Assembly (NCBI GenBank): GCA_947184155.2 | Contig: CAMXCT020001815.1 | Location: 47,501 to 111,500, forward strand | DNA from: Cladocopium goreaui | Taxonomy: Eukaryota; Sar; Dinophyceae; Suessiales; Symbiodiniaceae | DNA: 64,000 bases | Direction: 5' to 3' | In this document: positions 11,137-22,077 of the stretch, in pieces | Layout of the letters: each line of letters begins with the position of its first letter | Position numbering within the stretch: the stretch's first letter is position 1 | Position numbers and translations under genes: made by a program | Notes under the pieces: model-generated | What the model saw: the letters and a program-made list of their open reading frames with translations, nothing else | Told to the model about the DNA's origin: nothing | Databases searched by the model: none

Positions 11137-11329
11137 ATGTCGGGCATTAACATTCTGGATGACCCCATTGAAATTGAAGTTTTGTCGATGACTCACCGTG
11201 TCGCCAACGCGCCCACTTGGCATCGTTGAAACAACGGCCGCCCGGGAAAATTGCCACGGGGGCGGAGGCTGCTTGGAATTGCCGGAAGTCATTGAAATGA
11301 CTAGTGAGAAGAAGAAAGACATTGTATAG
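11137..11329 (+). CDS. Possible exon, frame ambiguous
   Basis: One frame from 11137 reads SGINILDDPIEIEVLSMTHR and stops at 11231. An overlapping frame reads RPLGIVETTAARENCHGGGG and runs to 11329. Both are more protein-like than the surroundings; they could reflect one exon with a frameshift or chance. No family recognised. Confidence 0.22.
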
Positions 11330-12079
11330 TGACAAAGTCGGTGACAAAGCCAGATAGTTCTAGGGTCGGAAGATGTCACAGTGTCTCGCACTGGCCAACA
11401 TTTATTGAGTATACCGTAGTGGGACCGCGGGTGGACCGATTATTCACTTCTCGGATTCATGCACAGAGTTTCGTTCAATCTTTGAACCCCAAGTTTCACC
11501 AATTGATTCTGTTTTCTTTGTCTTTTTGATGATCATTGAAGCGTTCTACCTGAAAATAGAGATTATCAACGATGGTTCAACAGAAGTGGTACGAGATATC
11601 AATGCGTTTAATGCTTGCCCAAGACTGGATTGAACATTGATTGAACCATGAAAAACGGAGATTTCAATAGATTTCACCATGGTTTTTTGGTCGATTTCAC
11701 CTAAAAATTGCACCATGAAAAACCCACCGGAAGGCGGGCCGCACCGGACGGTTACCACACCCCTACGGAAAGGCTGTGCTCGTGGCCCACGGCCTCTTGC
11801 CTCAATGGATTGGTTGGGTTGGGGCACCATGGTTTTTACCACGAGAATCCATAACATATATACATTATAATACAATACAAATACAATACACATACACATA
11901 CAAATACAAATACAATACAATACATACATCGTACATACACACATATATATAGTTATTATATTATAACATTATGGAGTTTTTGTAGATGATTTAATCTGTT
12001 CTACATGACATGTCTGGGATTCCCCAGTTTCCAGGGGCTTCCTGTAGATGTTCCCTTCAACCTTTAAGCTCAAGGCGTT
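11330..12079. other. Intergenic with ACCATGGTTTTT repeats and (TACAA)n tract
   Basis: ACCATGGTTTTT or its variant CACCATGAAAAA occurs four times between 11640 and 11840 in both orientations, a diverged inverted-repeat cluster. A TACAA/TACACA microsatellite lies at 11868-11940. No gene is supported. Confidence 0.5.
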
Positions 12080-12216
12080 GCATGTGCGGTTCCAAACGAA
12101 ATCGCTAAGTTGGTGAAGATAACTCCAACATCACTATGGTTTATGATACACAAATAACGAACTATTCGTGGGGTGAATCTGAACCAAGTTAGCTATTGTT
12201 TAGGGCCGCGCATTGT
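12080..12216 (+). mobile_element. Family E inverted-repeat element, copy 1
   Basis: Shares with 20834-20968 the core ATAACTCCAA, ACTATGGTTYATG, ACRCAAATAAC and TTCRTGGGGT. Inner inverted ends CTAAGTTGGT and ACCAAGTTAG frame the core; the outer ends (TGCGGTTCCAAA / TTTAGGGCCGCG) are imperfect. Non-coding. Confidence 0.6.
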
Positions 12217-12239
12217 TGGAGACACCAATCGAATTGTAG

Positions 12240-12509
12240 TTGAATGGATTTCCATTGGGGGCATCTTTTCAAGATGGAGCAAAAATCCTTTGCCAGGTGA
12301 AATTGTCAGGCCTTTCTCAATATGATATGGGGCAAGCTTTCCTTTGGCCATTATTTTCTATTGGATTGGTTCAAGGGAACATCACAGGACACCTCCATTT
12401 TTCATGGGAAAACCCGGCCTGGTTTCCGATTAAGATTTTCCCTCACAACAATGAATTGAGGAGTCAAGCGCAATTTCGTTTTTGTGTCCTGTGGGTCATC
12501 CCAACATGA
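12240..12509 (+). CDS. Possible exon, unrecognised
   Basis: Open from 12240 to a TGA at 12507-12509 with protein-like stretches (GLSQYDMGQAFLWPLFSIG, GHLHFSWENPAWFPIKIF). It follows the family E element directly. No splice boundary can be fixed and no domain is known. Confidence 0.28.
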   Translation: MNGFPLGASFQDGAKILCQVKLSGLSQYDMGQAFLWPLFSIGLVQGNITGHLHFSWENPAWFPIKIFPHNNELRSQAQFRFCVLWVIPT

Positions 12510-12710
12510 AACTGATTCCAAGTTTAAAATCTATAGCAAGCCCAACATAGATATAAAGAAAGTACATAAAAGTACCTATGTCATGTAATATTAAATATTA
12601 GATATGTAATATATCTATCTTTAGATATCTAAAATTGTAATACATATCTGTCCTATTTCTTTTGGGGGGGGTACTATATTGCCATCCCGATGTTTCGACC
12701 TCGATCTAGG

Positions 12711-12802
12711 TCGAGAAATCGCCAAAGTCACCCATGGCTTCATGAAAGAGATTGGCATTTCCAAGTACAAATCCTTGGTTTGGGCCTTAATTCCAGGTGC
12801 TT
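12711..12802 (+). CDS. Probable internal exon, unrecognised
   Basis: Bounded by an acceptor (GATCTAG|) and a donor (ATTCCAG|GTGCTT), reading REIAKVTHGFMKEIGISKYK, then SLVWALIP. Length, boundaries and composition fit an internal exon. The next open segment (12902-13108, reading LPLRDGAARICPDLGPFPSQ-like residues) may belong to the same gene. Confidence 0.38.
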
Positions 12803-12901
12803 CAAAGGAAAAATCTGCAGGGTATACCCATGTAATCCCATGTATACCCCCAATATTTGAGTTTAGAACAATTTCGTTCATTATTTCACTTAGAGATTTT
12901 T

Positions 12902-13160
12902 AGCGCGCCTTCAGCGACAGTGACACCGGGATGGCTTGAAACCACCAAAAAATCCATAGGAATCAACTGGTTTCCATTGCATATGCCGCTGAGGGATGGG
13001 GCAGCCCGAATCTGCCCGGATCTCGGTCCATTTCCATCGCAAACGATTCGGCCGGCGACAGATGTTGATGACGATGCTGTTGATGATGTTGATGATGTTG
13101 GTAGGTGATGAGGATGAGGATGGGATGATGATGATGATGATGATCATCATCATCATCATT
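12902..13160 (+). CDS. Possible exon running into a GAT/ATC palindrome
   Basis: Open frame from 12902 (WLETTKKSIGINWFPLHMPL) to a stop at 13106-13108. The last 20 codons are Asp/Val-rich because of a GATGATGTT microsatellite. Immediately after is a perfect inverted run of (GAT)n followed by (ATC)n at about 13127-13160. Confidence 0.25.
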
Positions 13161-13277
13161 TCTGGGATTATATATATATATATATCATCAAGTTTCACCG
13201 CCATAATAGAACATGTGAAAAAAACAACGCTGCTGATCAAACGCGGCCAGGGAGGACGTGGCTAGCCTCGCGGATCC

Positions 13278-13304
13278 GAGCCGCAGGACCGGGTCCTGCG
13301 GCTC
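13278..13304. repeat. Perfect GC-rich hairpin
   Basis: GAGCCGCAGGACC, one G, then GGTCCTGCGGCTC: 13-bp perfect arms with a single-base centre, in a TA-rich area. Too short for a known RNA gene; it could form a strong cruciform or transcript hairpin. Confidence 0.9.
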
Positions 13305-13426
13305 GCAGTCAGAAAACACCGGGCCGTTTGTTTTAAAAGATCACTTGGGATGGAATAGTATAAAACACATATAATATCATATAACCCACTTGGGATGGAA
13401 TAGATTGGAATAGTATAAAACACATA

Positions 13427-13530
13427 CCCATAGGATCCATGGTGCTGCTATATATGGTGACATAGATCCCATCAATATACCCCAAATGTTAGCATATATA
13501 TATATATATATCATACATGGATCCTATGAG
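13427..13530 (-). mobile_element. Family D inverted-repeat element, copy 2
   Basis: Left end CCATAGGATCCATGGTGCTG is the same as copy 1 (7436), and the right end ATGGATCCTATGAG is its diverged complement. The TATA tract at 13495-13511 has expanded. Two short direct repeats CACTTGGGATGGAATAG precede it (13344, 13388) and a third, diverged, follows (13563). Confidence 0.6.
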
Positions 13531-13845
13531 ATATAATATTGTGATGATATATTGGAATATGTTCACTTGGGATGGATCTTTCACATTTTACTAAGATATA
13601 TTGTTCCATCCAGGTTTGTAAGATATCGGGGATGGAACAAAACACGAAAGTCATCGAAAATCACTTGTACTTGGACTCCACCATTTGCAGTGCAAAATAA
13701 CAGCTACTCCTTGGGCTGGAGATTTTAAATCTGTCGCTGGAGCTTGCCACAGAAACACTCTGGACCCATGGAACTTTAAAATGCATCCCATTTCTCGGTC
13801 AATATGTGTCTTGCTGTTGTGGATTGTTTGTGATTGTTTTTTTTG

Positions 13846-14031
13846 AAGACCAGCCTTGCCTACTTTTTTGTCATTGAAAGTATGAGGCTTGCTGAAACAG
13901 CACGTTTCATTGCATTGCCATCTCAAACTAGAGTGGCAGTATGTCAAGAAATGACAATGAACTATGGTTTTCGGACAAGGGTAAGGTTGGCTCTGCTCGA
14001 AATTGCGGATACTCCTCGCTGGTTTTCTTGA
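13846..14031 (+). CDS. Probable terminal exon, unrecognised
   Basis: Open frame reading LAYFFVIESMRLAETARFIA, then RTRVRLALLEIADTPRWFS and TGA at 14029-14031. The right half is Arg/Leu-rich and helical. The upstream boundary is unclear (several AG in CAAGACCAG). No family recognised. Confidence 0.35.
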   Translation, partial: KTSLAYFFVIESMRLAETARFIALPSQTRVAVCQEMTMNYGFRTRVRLALLEIADTPRWFS

Positions 14032-14386
14032 GGCATGCAGGTTCAGTCGTACGCTTGATCAATCCGGGTAGACTGTTTGAAACGGCAATTTAATGAGTCT
14101 CCTCTTTCCAATATCCCGTTTCAATTGCAAAGTGAAACCTTGCAGGTGCTTTGCCCAAGCAAGAAGTAAATTGTGTTTGATCTATTTACTGATTAACGTT
14201 GGTTATAGACGAATAGATCATATGCTGGCAAGAGACCCCTTTTTCAATCACATCCATCAAGGTCGTTGCTTTCAGCCTAATACATCATAACATCAAATTT
14301 GGATTCATTCAAAGTGATGTCATGCAAATTTCATTATATAGGAATGGTTTTGAGATGTTTTAACATGGTTTAACGATTTATTGCAG

Positions 14387-14706
14387 TCCTATACCCAGTC
14401 CATGGTGCAGTCGACTGTCAGGACATCGCATAGCTGGGTCGATGACCTCCAAAGTGATGAGGTAGTTCCCCTGGCCCCGGGAACTTGTGACATGGGGAAC
14501 TGCGAAATTTTCGCCGCATCCTCATGGGTAAATTGTAACGACCTCACTGCGATCGAAGCCGCTTGAATGATGGTTAGGATTCGGGGAACTATCCCAACAT
14601 AGCCTTATTTCAGGTTAGCAAATTATTATAATTTACCCAGATCCTTTGTTGGGCTAGTCATAGGTTTTTTCGGGGATCTACACAGTTGAATGATTCGAAT
14701 GTATAG
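14387..14706 (+). CDS. Probable exon pair split by a family B element
   Basis: Exon 14387-14527 starts after a good acceptor (TTTATTGCAG), has 47 open codons (RTSHSWVDDLQSDEVVPLAP, then DMGNCEIFAASSW), and ends exactly at TGG|GTAAAT, the left end of the family B element. The element ends TTTACCCAG| at 14640, and reading resumes in phase from 14641 (ILCWASHRFFRGSTQL) to a TAG at 14704-14706. The arrangement is that of an exon, a 113-base mobile intron and a terminal exon. Product unknown. Confidence 0.4.
14526..14638 (+). mobile_element. Family B inverted-repeat element, copy 2, in intron position
   Basis: Starts GGGTAAATTGTAACGACC and ends AATTTACCC followed by AG. Shares the TAACGACCTCACTGCGA and CAGGTTAG landmarks with copy 1 at 9504. 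Here the GT inside the left repeat and the AG just after the right repeat delimit a 113-base intron candidate (14528-14640). Confidence 0.75.
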
Positions 14707-15720
14707 AGAAGATGGTACGCACCATCTCGGCCGGAACATGACTTTCTCAACTAGGAGATGGGTGTTTTCTGGCGTTGAAGCATGCAATTTTGGGTCCACT
14801 CTGGATCCAGTTTTGGAAATCTTGCAGGGATCATGCCAGCTCCAACGAAAACAGCTTTGGTTTAGGTCGAGTCCTCGTGAATTCAAAGCTTAGGTTTGGT
14901 TGAGCGTGTATAGTTCTCTACCATCATCATCAATCATCTGCATCCCTTAAAGAAATGGTCGTCCATGATGCATTGCAGGGGTAAATGACCGTTCTGCTTT
15001 GGGGACTTGATGATGAGCAGATTTGGATGGCAACTTGCCTATGGTCCACGCCAGAAAGGTGCAAATGTGTGGTACAGGTACATTTTATGTGAGCATGTTC
15101 GGACATGACATCGTTATTGAAATGTTTGTTGCAATAAATGACATTTGAAAATTCATTGTATAAATCATAAACATGCAGTACTTATTTAATATTATATGTA
15201 TCTACATGTATTTATTTACAGCATATATGTTTCCAATACTGTCATTCTTGGACCAATGATGCACATGAACCATGGATTTTCTTCATGTTTCTCACTTCCC
15301 ATCTGGCTCCTTTGAACCGAGAACTTCCCTTTTTTTCATTCCTGAAATTGCTGACGATCGCTGATGAAGAAGACATCCAGATGTTTGTCGACAAAAAAAC
15401 AGAAGCATTGTTTATCATCCTTGTTTATTATGGTTTCTCTTTTGTTTAAACAAAGAATGACTTACTGTTCATTGATTATTATTTACAGCAATTCATGTCA
15501 ATCCCTTATTGTAGAGTGATTTATTGTGATTAAATTTCAGATATCTTGTGGGAGAATATGGCGATATCTAGGATTAATGGTGATTATTATCCCATATGAA
15601 TGGTGTATAGATATATCACCACTATATCTAATATATCTTGTAAATCCCATTTTCAGATATCCAGTGGTGATTTCATGGGATTTAATGGGATCTAAGCCAC
15701 ATCCGACCATCCATTTTCAG
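14707..15720. other. Mostly intergenic; weak open segment at 14730-14892
   Basis: 14690-14892 is open on both strands, so coding cannot be assigned. The rest is AT-rich unique DNA with two copies of the phrase GATATCTxGGATT near 15590 and 15650. No repeat family of the window is recognised. Confidence 0.4.
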
Positions 15721-15774
15721 GTGAAATCGCGGCAACGTCAGGAGGCGCCGTTGGTTTTTGTCCGTCGGGAGTAA
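15721..15774 (+). CDS. Probable short terminal exon
   Basis: Follows a strong acceptor (CATTTTCAG|) and reads VKSRQRQEAPLVFVRRE to a TAA at 15772-15774. GC content jumps relative to the flanks. The upstream exons were not found. Confidence 0.4.
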   Translation: MKSRQRQEAPLVFVRRE

Positions 15775-15973
15775 CGTTACAACATGGAGGTATCCCAAAA
15801 TGGATGGGTGTATACTGGAAAAAAAGCAAACAAACATGGATGATTTGGGGAAAAGCTCTATTTTTGGAAACCTCTTTCTAGTATATGTTAATATAACATA
15901 TACATAAATGTGATCATATTCTGTGGATTCGATAACATGTGATCGCTTTAACAGTGATTAAAATGTCATATAT

Positions 15974-16081
15974 GGGGGGTTTTCCTAAGTCATGGGGTTT
16001 CCCCGTGCATCGTCCAAGTCATTAGACCATGACTTAGTATTGAAACCCATAGGGGCTTGGGAATCCCCATTTCAAGAAACC
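15974..16081 (+). mobile_element. Family C inverted-repeat element, copy 2
   Basis: Left GGGGGTTTTCCTAAGTCATG, right CCCATTTCAAGAAACC: imperfect inverted ends of about 17 bp. The inner phrase CATCGTCCAAGTCATTAGACC followed by ATGACTTAGTATTGAAACCC is shared with copies at 9190 and 29431. About 108 bp, non-coding. Confidence 0.7.
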
Positions 16082-17078
16082 ATTATATATATAATTATAT
16101 ATAATTATGTATATTTAAATCGTTTTGATTTTGGTTGTAATCATTATTATAATCAGATTATATTACTATCAGGTACTATGGTAATGATAATGAGAATGTT
16201 AATAGTATGTGTATGATGATTGTCATATAATGTTAACCACTATTATCATTATAACCACTATTATCATTATATGGTGCTACTACCAATTATCATTTTAATG
16301 TGTTATGATGATGATTATATGTGTAGAGCACCCCCCAGAAAGATAGAACAGTGTGTTTCCAGGATGTGAAAACAATGATGTGTTCCCTATGATTTTACAG
16401 AAAACCCATGCCTTCTCTTTTATAAATATATATGCATACACAAAGCTTTGATTCTAGTCGTAATCATGACATCATTATCAGTTATATTGATGATAATGTG
16501 TGTTTTGATAGTGGTATCCATGATTACTATGACTGCACAAAAACAAATATTCTCATTATCATCAGAAGAATAATGATAGTAATGATGATCATCAGAATTC
16601 CCTATTTTTGGAACGATTCAAACACCACCGGGAAGGAAAACTCCACTGTTCGGATGCACTTTGTGGTTTCCTGCTTTGCACATTCTCCCTTGAACACACT
16701 CGGTCCACCCTGTTTTTTTTGGTTTAGGAGGATTTACCACGAATCAATTGCCATAGTAATTTCAATGTTGAGAGGGACATAATGATCCATTAATTTTGGG
16801 CGTTCCCTATTTTCAGTAAGAACCATATTCCCATGTTGTTGGTGTGGTGACAGTAATTTCCTGATGTTTCATGGTTCAAAATTGGTGCCAAAATGACTGC
16901 GGTTTACTACCAACAATTGAAAGAAACCATGGCCATGATGGTGTTTCTATGTGTTTCTCCTCGGTCTAAACGGCAAAAGCATCCCCTATCCTAAGGCCCA
17001 AGTTTCATCAAGTTTCTGCACATGGCCTCAACCAAAATCCTTTCAAAGTCCCTAGGATTATGTATATATATATATATA
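16082..17078. other. Intergenic AT-rich stretch
   Basis: Contains ATTATCATTATA direct repeats (16240-16275), TGATGAT-rich sequence, and a weak exon-like end at about 16730-16782 (YHESIAIVISMLRG then TAA) after a TTTAG acceptor. Not strong enough to call separately. Confidence 0.4.
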
Positions 17079-17183
17079 TACCTTCTGGTAATTTAACATA
17101 GCTATTGAAAATACCACATTTATAGTTGATTTACCCATTAAAGATGGTGATTTTCCATAGCTATGTTAGTTTACCAGAGGGTA
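17079..17183 (+). mobile_element. Family A element, subtype A1, 105 bp
   Basis: Left TACCTTCTGGTAATTTAAC, right GTTAGTTTACCAGAGGGTA. The outer arms also pair through CATAGCTAT and ATAGCTATG, so most of the element folds into one long hairpin. It is flanked by TATATA. GT donor after CTTCTG and AG acceptor in TTTACCAG. A GC-rich exon candidate follows 30 bases downstream. Confidence 0.85.
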
Positions 17184-17216
17184 TATATATGTTGATTGAG
17201 CTATCGGTTGTGGGCC

Positions 17217-17316
17217 ATGGATTCCACATGTTGCAGCAACATATCTCTCAGGCAGGCCAGCGCCTCGACGCGGCGCTGGGGGCCCCCGTGCGGCGCTTGA
17301 GGTGGGATTTATGGAT
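17217..17316 (+). CDS. Possible exon downstream of family A element
   Basis: GC-rich island reading HGFHMLQQHISQAGQRLDAA, then LGAPVRRLRWDLWIF; open to 17345. Acceptor could be the AG of the family A right end (17178-17179) or TTGCAG near 17234. No family recognised. Confidence 0.33.
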
Positions 17317-17347
17317 CTTCATCCCCTTAACAAATGGTATTTTATAG

Positions 17348-19370
17348 GTATTGATCCATAGCCATATATATATATATGCATAGTTATATATATATGTATA
17401 CATATATATATATATTACTGTATTCTTGTCATCAATATTCTATTCATCTTATATTTATATTGTTTAATGTGTTTTTAATTTGACGAGTTTTGTTTCTACT
17501 ATTGCATATATGTATACTGTGTATATATATATACAGACAAATACTTATTATGCATTCAGTATGTGTTTTTGGCAGGGACAACTTTTTGATGGGTCTATTT
17601 CGTAAAATAATAATTAAGAAAAACAGTGTTTCACCAATGCGGATTTGACAATCATGATTTGTGGGGTACCCATGGGTACTTGAACTCAAGATTCCAAAAC
17701 TAAAGATTATTACATTGACCGATACAACATTTGGGTGAATAGTTGAATAGTATGTTGATTTGTGTTGCCATACATAAGGTAAGATGATTGACAATTGAAC
17801 CCCAGCATCTTTTGTTACATTGGCACACTTTGTAACGGGGGCTAACAGATCTGGGTCTTCCCTGGACTCCTTAACCCACAAAAAAAAAACAGACAGGCGT
17901 TGGTTTGATATCAACCAACCATGCGAAAAACATGATCAATCCTGCAGACATGTGGAGGATAAACCAGCCATTCTCAATTTTGACCATTAATGCTAGAAAG
18001 AGGGTCAGATGTAGCCAGCAAACAGTAGAACTTGACAACCACATGTGACTTAATCAGAAGAAGCACCTGGAGGTTTTTTGGTTAGCTAAAATGGGGTTTC
18101 AAAGAGACATATCGGGAAACAAGCATATGGGATGAATACCATGATGATGATGATGATGATGATGCTGATGATGGTCGATGGTCGATGAACAACTCGTCCA
18201 ACTTCTGGAACTTGCGACGCAGGAAACGGCAAGAGGCTCCCGTGGCGACTCCTCCGGGTTGATCGGTGAAAAAGGGTGCTGGTGTGGATGGCACCTGTGG
18301 ACACATCATCGTTTTTAGAAGGCTGTTCCATTATCAACCAACCATTGGGGGGGCCCATTCATGGAAAGACCCATGTTTGAACTTTGGGTACCTTACCTAT
18401 TTGATCCGCTTGTATTTTGCCTGATGAGTTGAAGGATACCTCCCGTCTAAAAACCATTTATGACGAGTGGCTTCAGAGATCATAGCTGTGTAGTCAATCA
18501 TTACCTGTTGCCATCCATTTCAAAGGCTGCACATTTGTATATTTGAATGTCCATCCACTGTTTGTTATCTCCATGAGGATCAGCAAAAATGTGCGTATAT
18601 AGCACCTGTTTTTGTTTGATTAACACATAGTTTGCCAGATAAAGGTAGATAGATAGGTAGATAGACGTTATACATATGTATACATCAAACATATACTCAG
18701 GTTTTGTGCGCATTGTATACCCTCATTTAGCACACGTCGAAAGTAACTGATCACAATCTGCACGCCAACTGATCTGACTTTCATGTCCGTAGGACGGTTA
18801 TTTGCTACATCCATGTCTTTACGGCCAAACAAAATGTTCCGGGTCGTGGGTAGGTGTGCTTCAAACAGTAGCTGGACTTATCTGGACAACCTAGCAATAC
18901 AACGCATTAATGCATTACAGTGTAGGGGGTGCCGAAATGACCGAACGGTAAATGACGTCTTGATCAACAAAATTTTTGTTTGCATTTATTATCTATTTAT
19001 TTAATGTCATTCTACACGCAAATTTGTGTCCCCAGGGTGTGGCAGGTACTGTGTGGTTGCTGGTTGTTTTTTTTCTCGATTCGAACAAGGTAGGTATGCT
19101 GCTTTGCACACGAGCAGGCTTTGTAATCAGCCTAGGCTTTGTTGTGGCAGACCTGTGTCGGGGAGCCCCTTAAAGAGGTGGCAGGGCCCAGATGTGGTTT
19201 CCGAAGAACTCATGCCCTGTGGCACTTTGGCCCCAGCACGACCACGGTCCCACGCTCCACGGTTTCCGGGGCGGAACCAGGCCGGGTGACGGCTCCCCCA
19301 GAGGATTGATGTTTTGGGCCAACCAAATCACCTATACGAACACCAACAAGTAGGGAGACTTTCAACCACA
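17348..19370. other. Repeat-poor intergenic stretch with weak exon candidates
   Basis: 17350-17420 and 17515-17535 are TATA tracts. On the minus strand 18170-18300 reads FTDQPGGVATGASCRFLRRK next to a GATGAT run and could be an exon. On the plus strand 18783-18960 (CASNSSWTYLDNLAIQRINA) and 19170-19290 (GC-rich, two open frames) are further weak candidates. None has a convincing pair of boundaries. Confidence 0.35.
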
Positions 19371-20345
19371 TATATAATATAATATATTATATAAATTTAT
19401 ATATATAATATAATATAATATAATAAAATATAATGTAACATAATACAATAATATATATATATATATATAATCTAATAAAATATAATATATAAAATAATAG
19501 AATATATAATGTATAGTATATAGTATATCATATATAACTTAATATAATCGCATATGATAACATATGATATAACATAATATAATAAAATATAATATATTAG
19601 TATATATTAGTATATATTAATTTTGTATATTATTAATTCATATATAGTTAATATATAATATAATAAAATAACATATAATATAATATATAATATTTGATAA
19701 TATATATCATATAATATATAATATTATATATAATTTTGTATATAATATAATATATAACATAATATTTAATATATAAAATATAATATTTAATATATAATAT
19801 ATAATATATAATAAATAAAATATATAATATCATATTATATTTTTTTGAGATAATATAATATAATATATTTTTAATATGATACAATATAATAATAAATAAT
19901 ATGTAATAAATAATATATAATAAATAATATATAATTTATAATATGATACATATATAATAAATAAATATAATATTTAATATATAATTTATAATATATAACA
20001 TAATGTCATGTTATTATATATTATATACAACATATAATATGATATATAATATATAATTCAATTTAATGTACTTTATGATATATACTATTTCAGATAATAT
20101 ATACTGTACAAAATTTAACATTTAATATATAATATATTATATTTAATATACAATATATAATATTTAGTATACAATATATAATGTTTAATTGTTAATATAT
20201 GATATTTAACTTTAAATATATTATATTTAATATAATATAATATAATATAATATAGTATAATGTAATAATATAATTTAATATAATGTAGTATAATATAATA
20301 GTTATATATATTTATATAATTATATATATATATATATACATACAT
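19371..20345. repeat. AT-only low-complexity block, about 1 kb
   Basis: Nearly pure A/T built of TATAATATA, AATAAAATATA and TTTAATATATAA phrases, with almost no C or G. It can form very many hairpins. Apparent Ile/Tyr-rich reading frames on the minus strand are artefacts of composition. Confidence 0.95.
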
Positions 20346-20833
20346 ATTATGTCTTGGAGTCTCCAAATTGGGGGCGTTGGTTGAATTCCCATGAGAGATG
20401 GTAGTTGATGGTTCGATGGCCTTCGGATGGAGGAATTTGCTTCATAGCACGAAGCAGACTGACGTGCTTAGTGAAGTTCTTACGTTATCTTGCCAGGATT
20501 AGGAAATACAAATGGATTGTAGAATAACCACTGGTTCCTAACTTCTTAAGTTTTCTGTTCCAATATGTTCCAATGATGCAACCAACACACTAGTTTTTCA
20601 CTGGTATTTGAATCAAGACTCCTATGACTCCTATGACTCGTTCAAGCAATGCATGTGAAGAACAAGTCTAATACGGATCCTGCTGGTACGTCCCTTCCCC
20701 ACAGATTCCGCGACCTCCGCCATCGGTTGCACCCATTTGGCTGGAATCAAATGAGTGCTATTAGCAATTATTAGCAGGGTTGTTTATGCTAGCGCCGCCA
20801 CTGAAACTGGTCCTTCTACAATGGATGATAATG
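20346..20833. other. Intergenic, no gene seen
   Basis: Unique sequence of ordinary composition with a short direct repeat CTCCTATGACT near 20621-20640. No supported exon. Confidence 0.5.
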
Positions 20834-20968
20834 GTACAATGTGGGGCCCCCGTTAGATAGCTAAGTTGGTTTATAACTCCAATAACTATGGTTCATGGTA
20901 CGCAAATAACTATAGTATTCATGGGGTTTATAAACCAACAAACATCACTGGGGGGCCCCACATTGTAC
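20834..20968 (+). mobile_element. Family E inverted-repeat element, copy 2, perfect 18-bp ends
   Basis: Left GTACAATGTGGGGCCCCC and right GGGGGCCCCACATTGTAC are perfect complements. Inside, AGTTGGTTTATAA and TTATAAACCAAC form a second inverted pair. The core matches 12080-12216. The left copy contains the XmaI/ApaI-like GGGCCC. No clear target duplication is visible. Confidence 0.8.
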
Positions 20969-21842
20969 TCGTACCTCTGCGGTTTCCTGGGTCTCAAATT
21001 GCGACGAGTGATATCCACATTTACATCACATTCCCACGAGTGTTTGATGTTGAGATGAACATTACCTTAATTTCATTCCCATCAAAATTTGGTCTTGGGT
21101 CACAACCTGTCATTCCGCATATATGAAAGGGGTGTAATATGGTGTAATACAATTACATAACTATGTAGAACAAACAAGTATAAAGGTGCTGATGTGAAAA
21201 CCAAGGCTCCACTAGCGTTTTGACCCATGGCATCCATAGCCATAGCTCAACAAAATGATTGGGCAGCACCCAAATAGCTGTGCATCCCTTCAAAGATGGT
21301 GAAATAGGTCTTGAATGGTATTGACTAATCCCCATATCCCCTTTCTCAAGTAGCTAGAGGCTACAGGCTATGGCTATAACTACCCATATGACATATGACA
21401 CACAACACACACACACATATTTATATATATATACATATAAATAATATATCATACACACACATATATATATATATATATACATGCAGGGTACGCAGTGAAG
21501 GAAGGCAAAAAGCATGCAGGCCCACAGCCCCAAAAATGGGTCCGCGTCGCAGCGCAAGCCAAAGGAACGTTTCAAAAGGGGCAGGGATGCCAGTGCTGTT
21601 CTGCAGCAAACATGACTGCCACAAGCAATGCCAAGACATGCGTACCGCCAGCGGCAGTATACAGGACCCTGGGCGCAACCCCCGGCACCCCCAGATATCA
21701 AAGTTGACTTACTTCCGCACTCTGCAAAGCTACACCAGGAAAGGCAGCAAGACTAGCTTTTGCGAGTGGCAACGTTGATTCCTGGGGAGCGGGGCCATGT
21801 TTGCGCGTGCATATCCACATACATCACGCGGAAGCAGCGTTA
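20969..21842. other. Intergenic; possible exon at 21484-21780
   Basis: 20970-21126 is open but weak. 21395-21480 is a CACACA/TATATA tract. 21484-21780 is GC-rich, follows ACATGCAG, and is open in two frames (QKWVRVAAQAKGTFQKGQGC or RKACRPTAPKMGPRRSASQ); this may be exonic or part of the repeat domain that follows. Confidence 0.3.
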
Positions 21843-22034
21843 AATTAGCAATTCGTATTGGCTTGGCCGCAAAACTACTAAGCATGGGCTCAAAAGCTAC
21901 TAAGCACGGTGTCGCATTTCGTATTGGCTTGGCCGCAAAGCTACTAAGAATGCGTTCAAAAGCTACTAAGGACAATTTTGCAATTCGTATTAGCTCGGCC
22001 GCAAAACTACTAAGAAAATGCTTCAAAGAATAAA
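21843..22034 (+). repeat. Left arm of large inverted structure: ~60-bp units
   Basis: Three diverged units containing ATTCGTATTGGCTTGGCCGC and AAACTACTAAG, GCTACTAAG. The reverse complement of the same unit occurs four times at 25683-25935, so these are the outer arms of an inverted arrangement about 4.1 kb across. Confidence 0.8.
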
Positions 22035-22077
22035 AGAAACAGTATCTTGGGGCCTGGCTTGGCCTCTTTAGCTGTGA

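Noticed and set aside
19648..20366. Tyr/Ile-rich membrane-like proteins on the minus strand
   Set aside because: Almost pure AT sequence; composition artefact.
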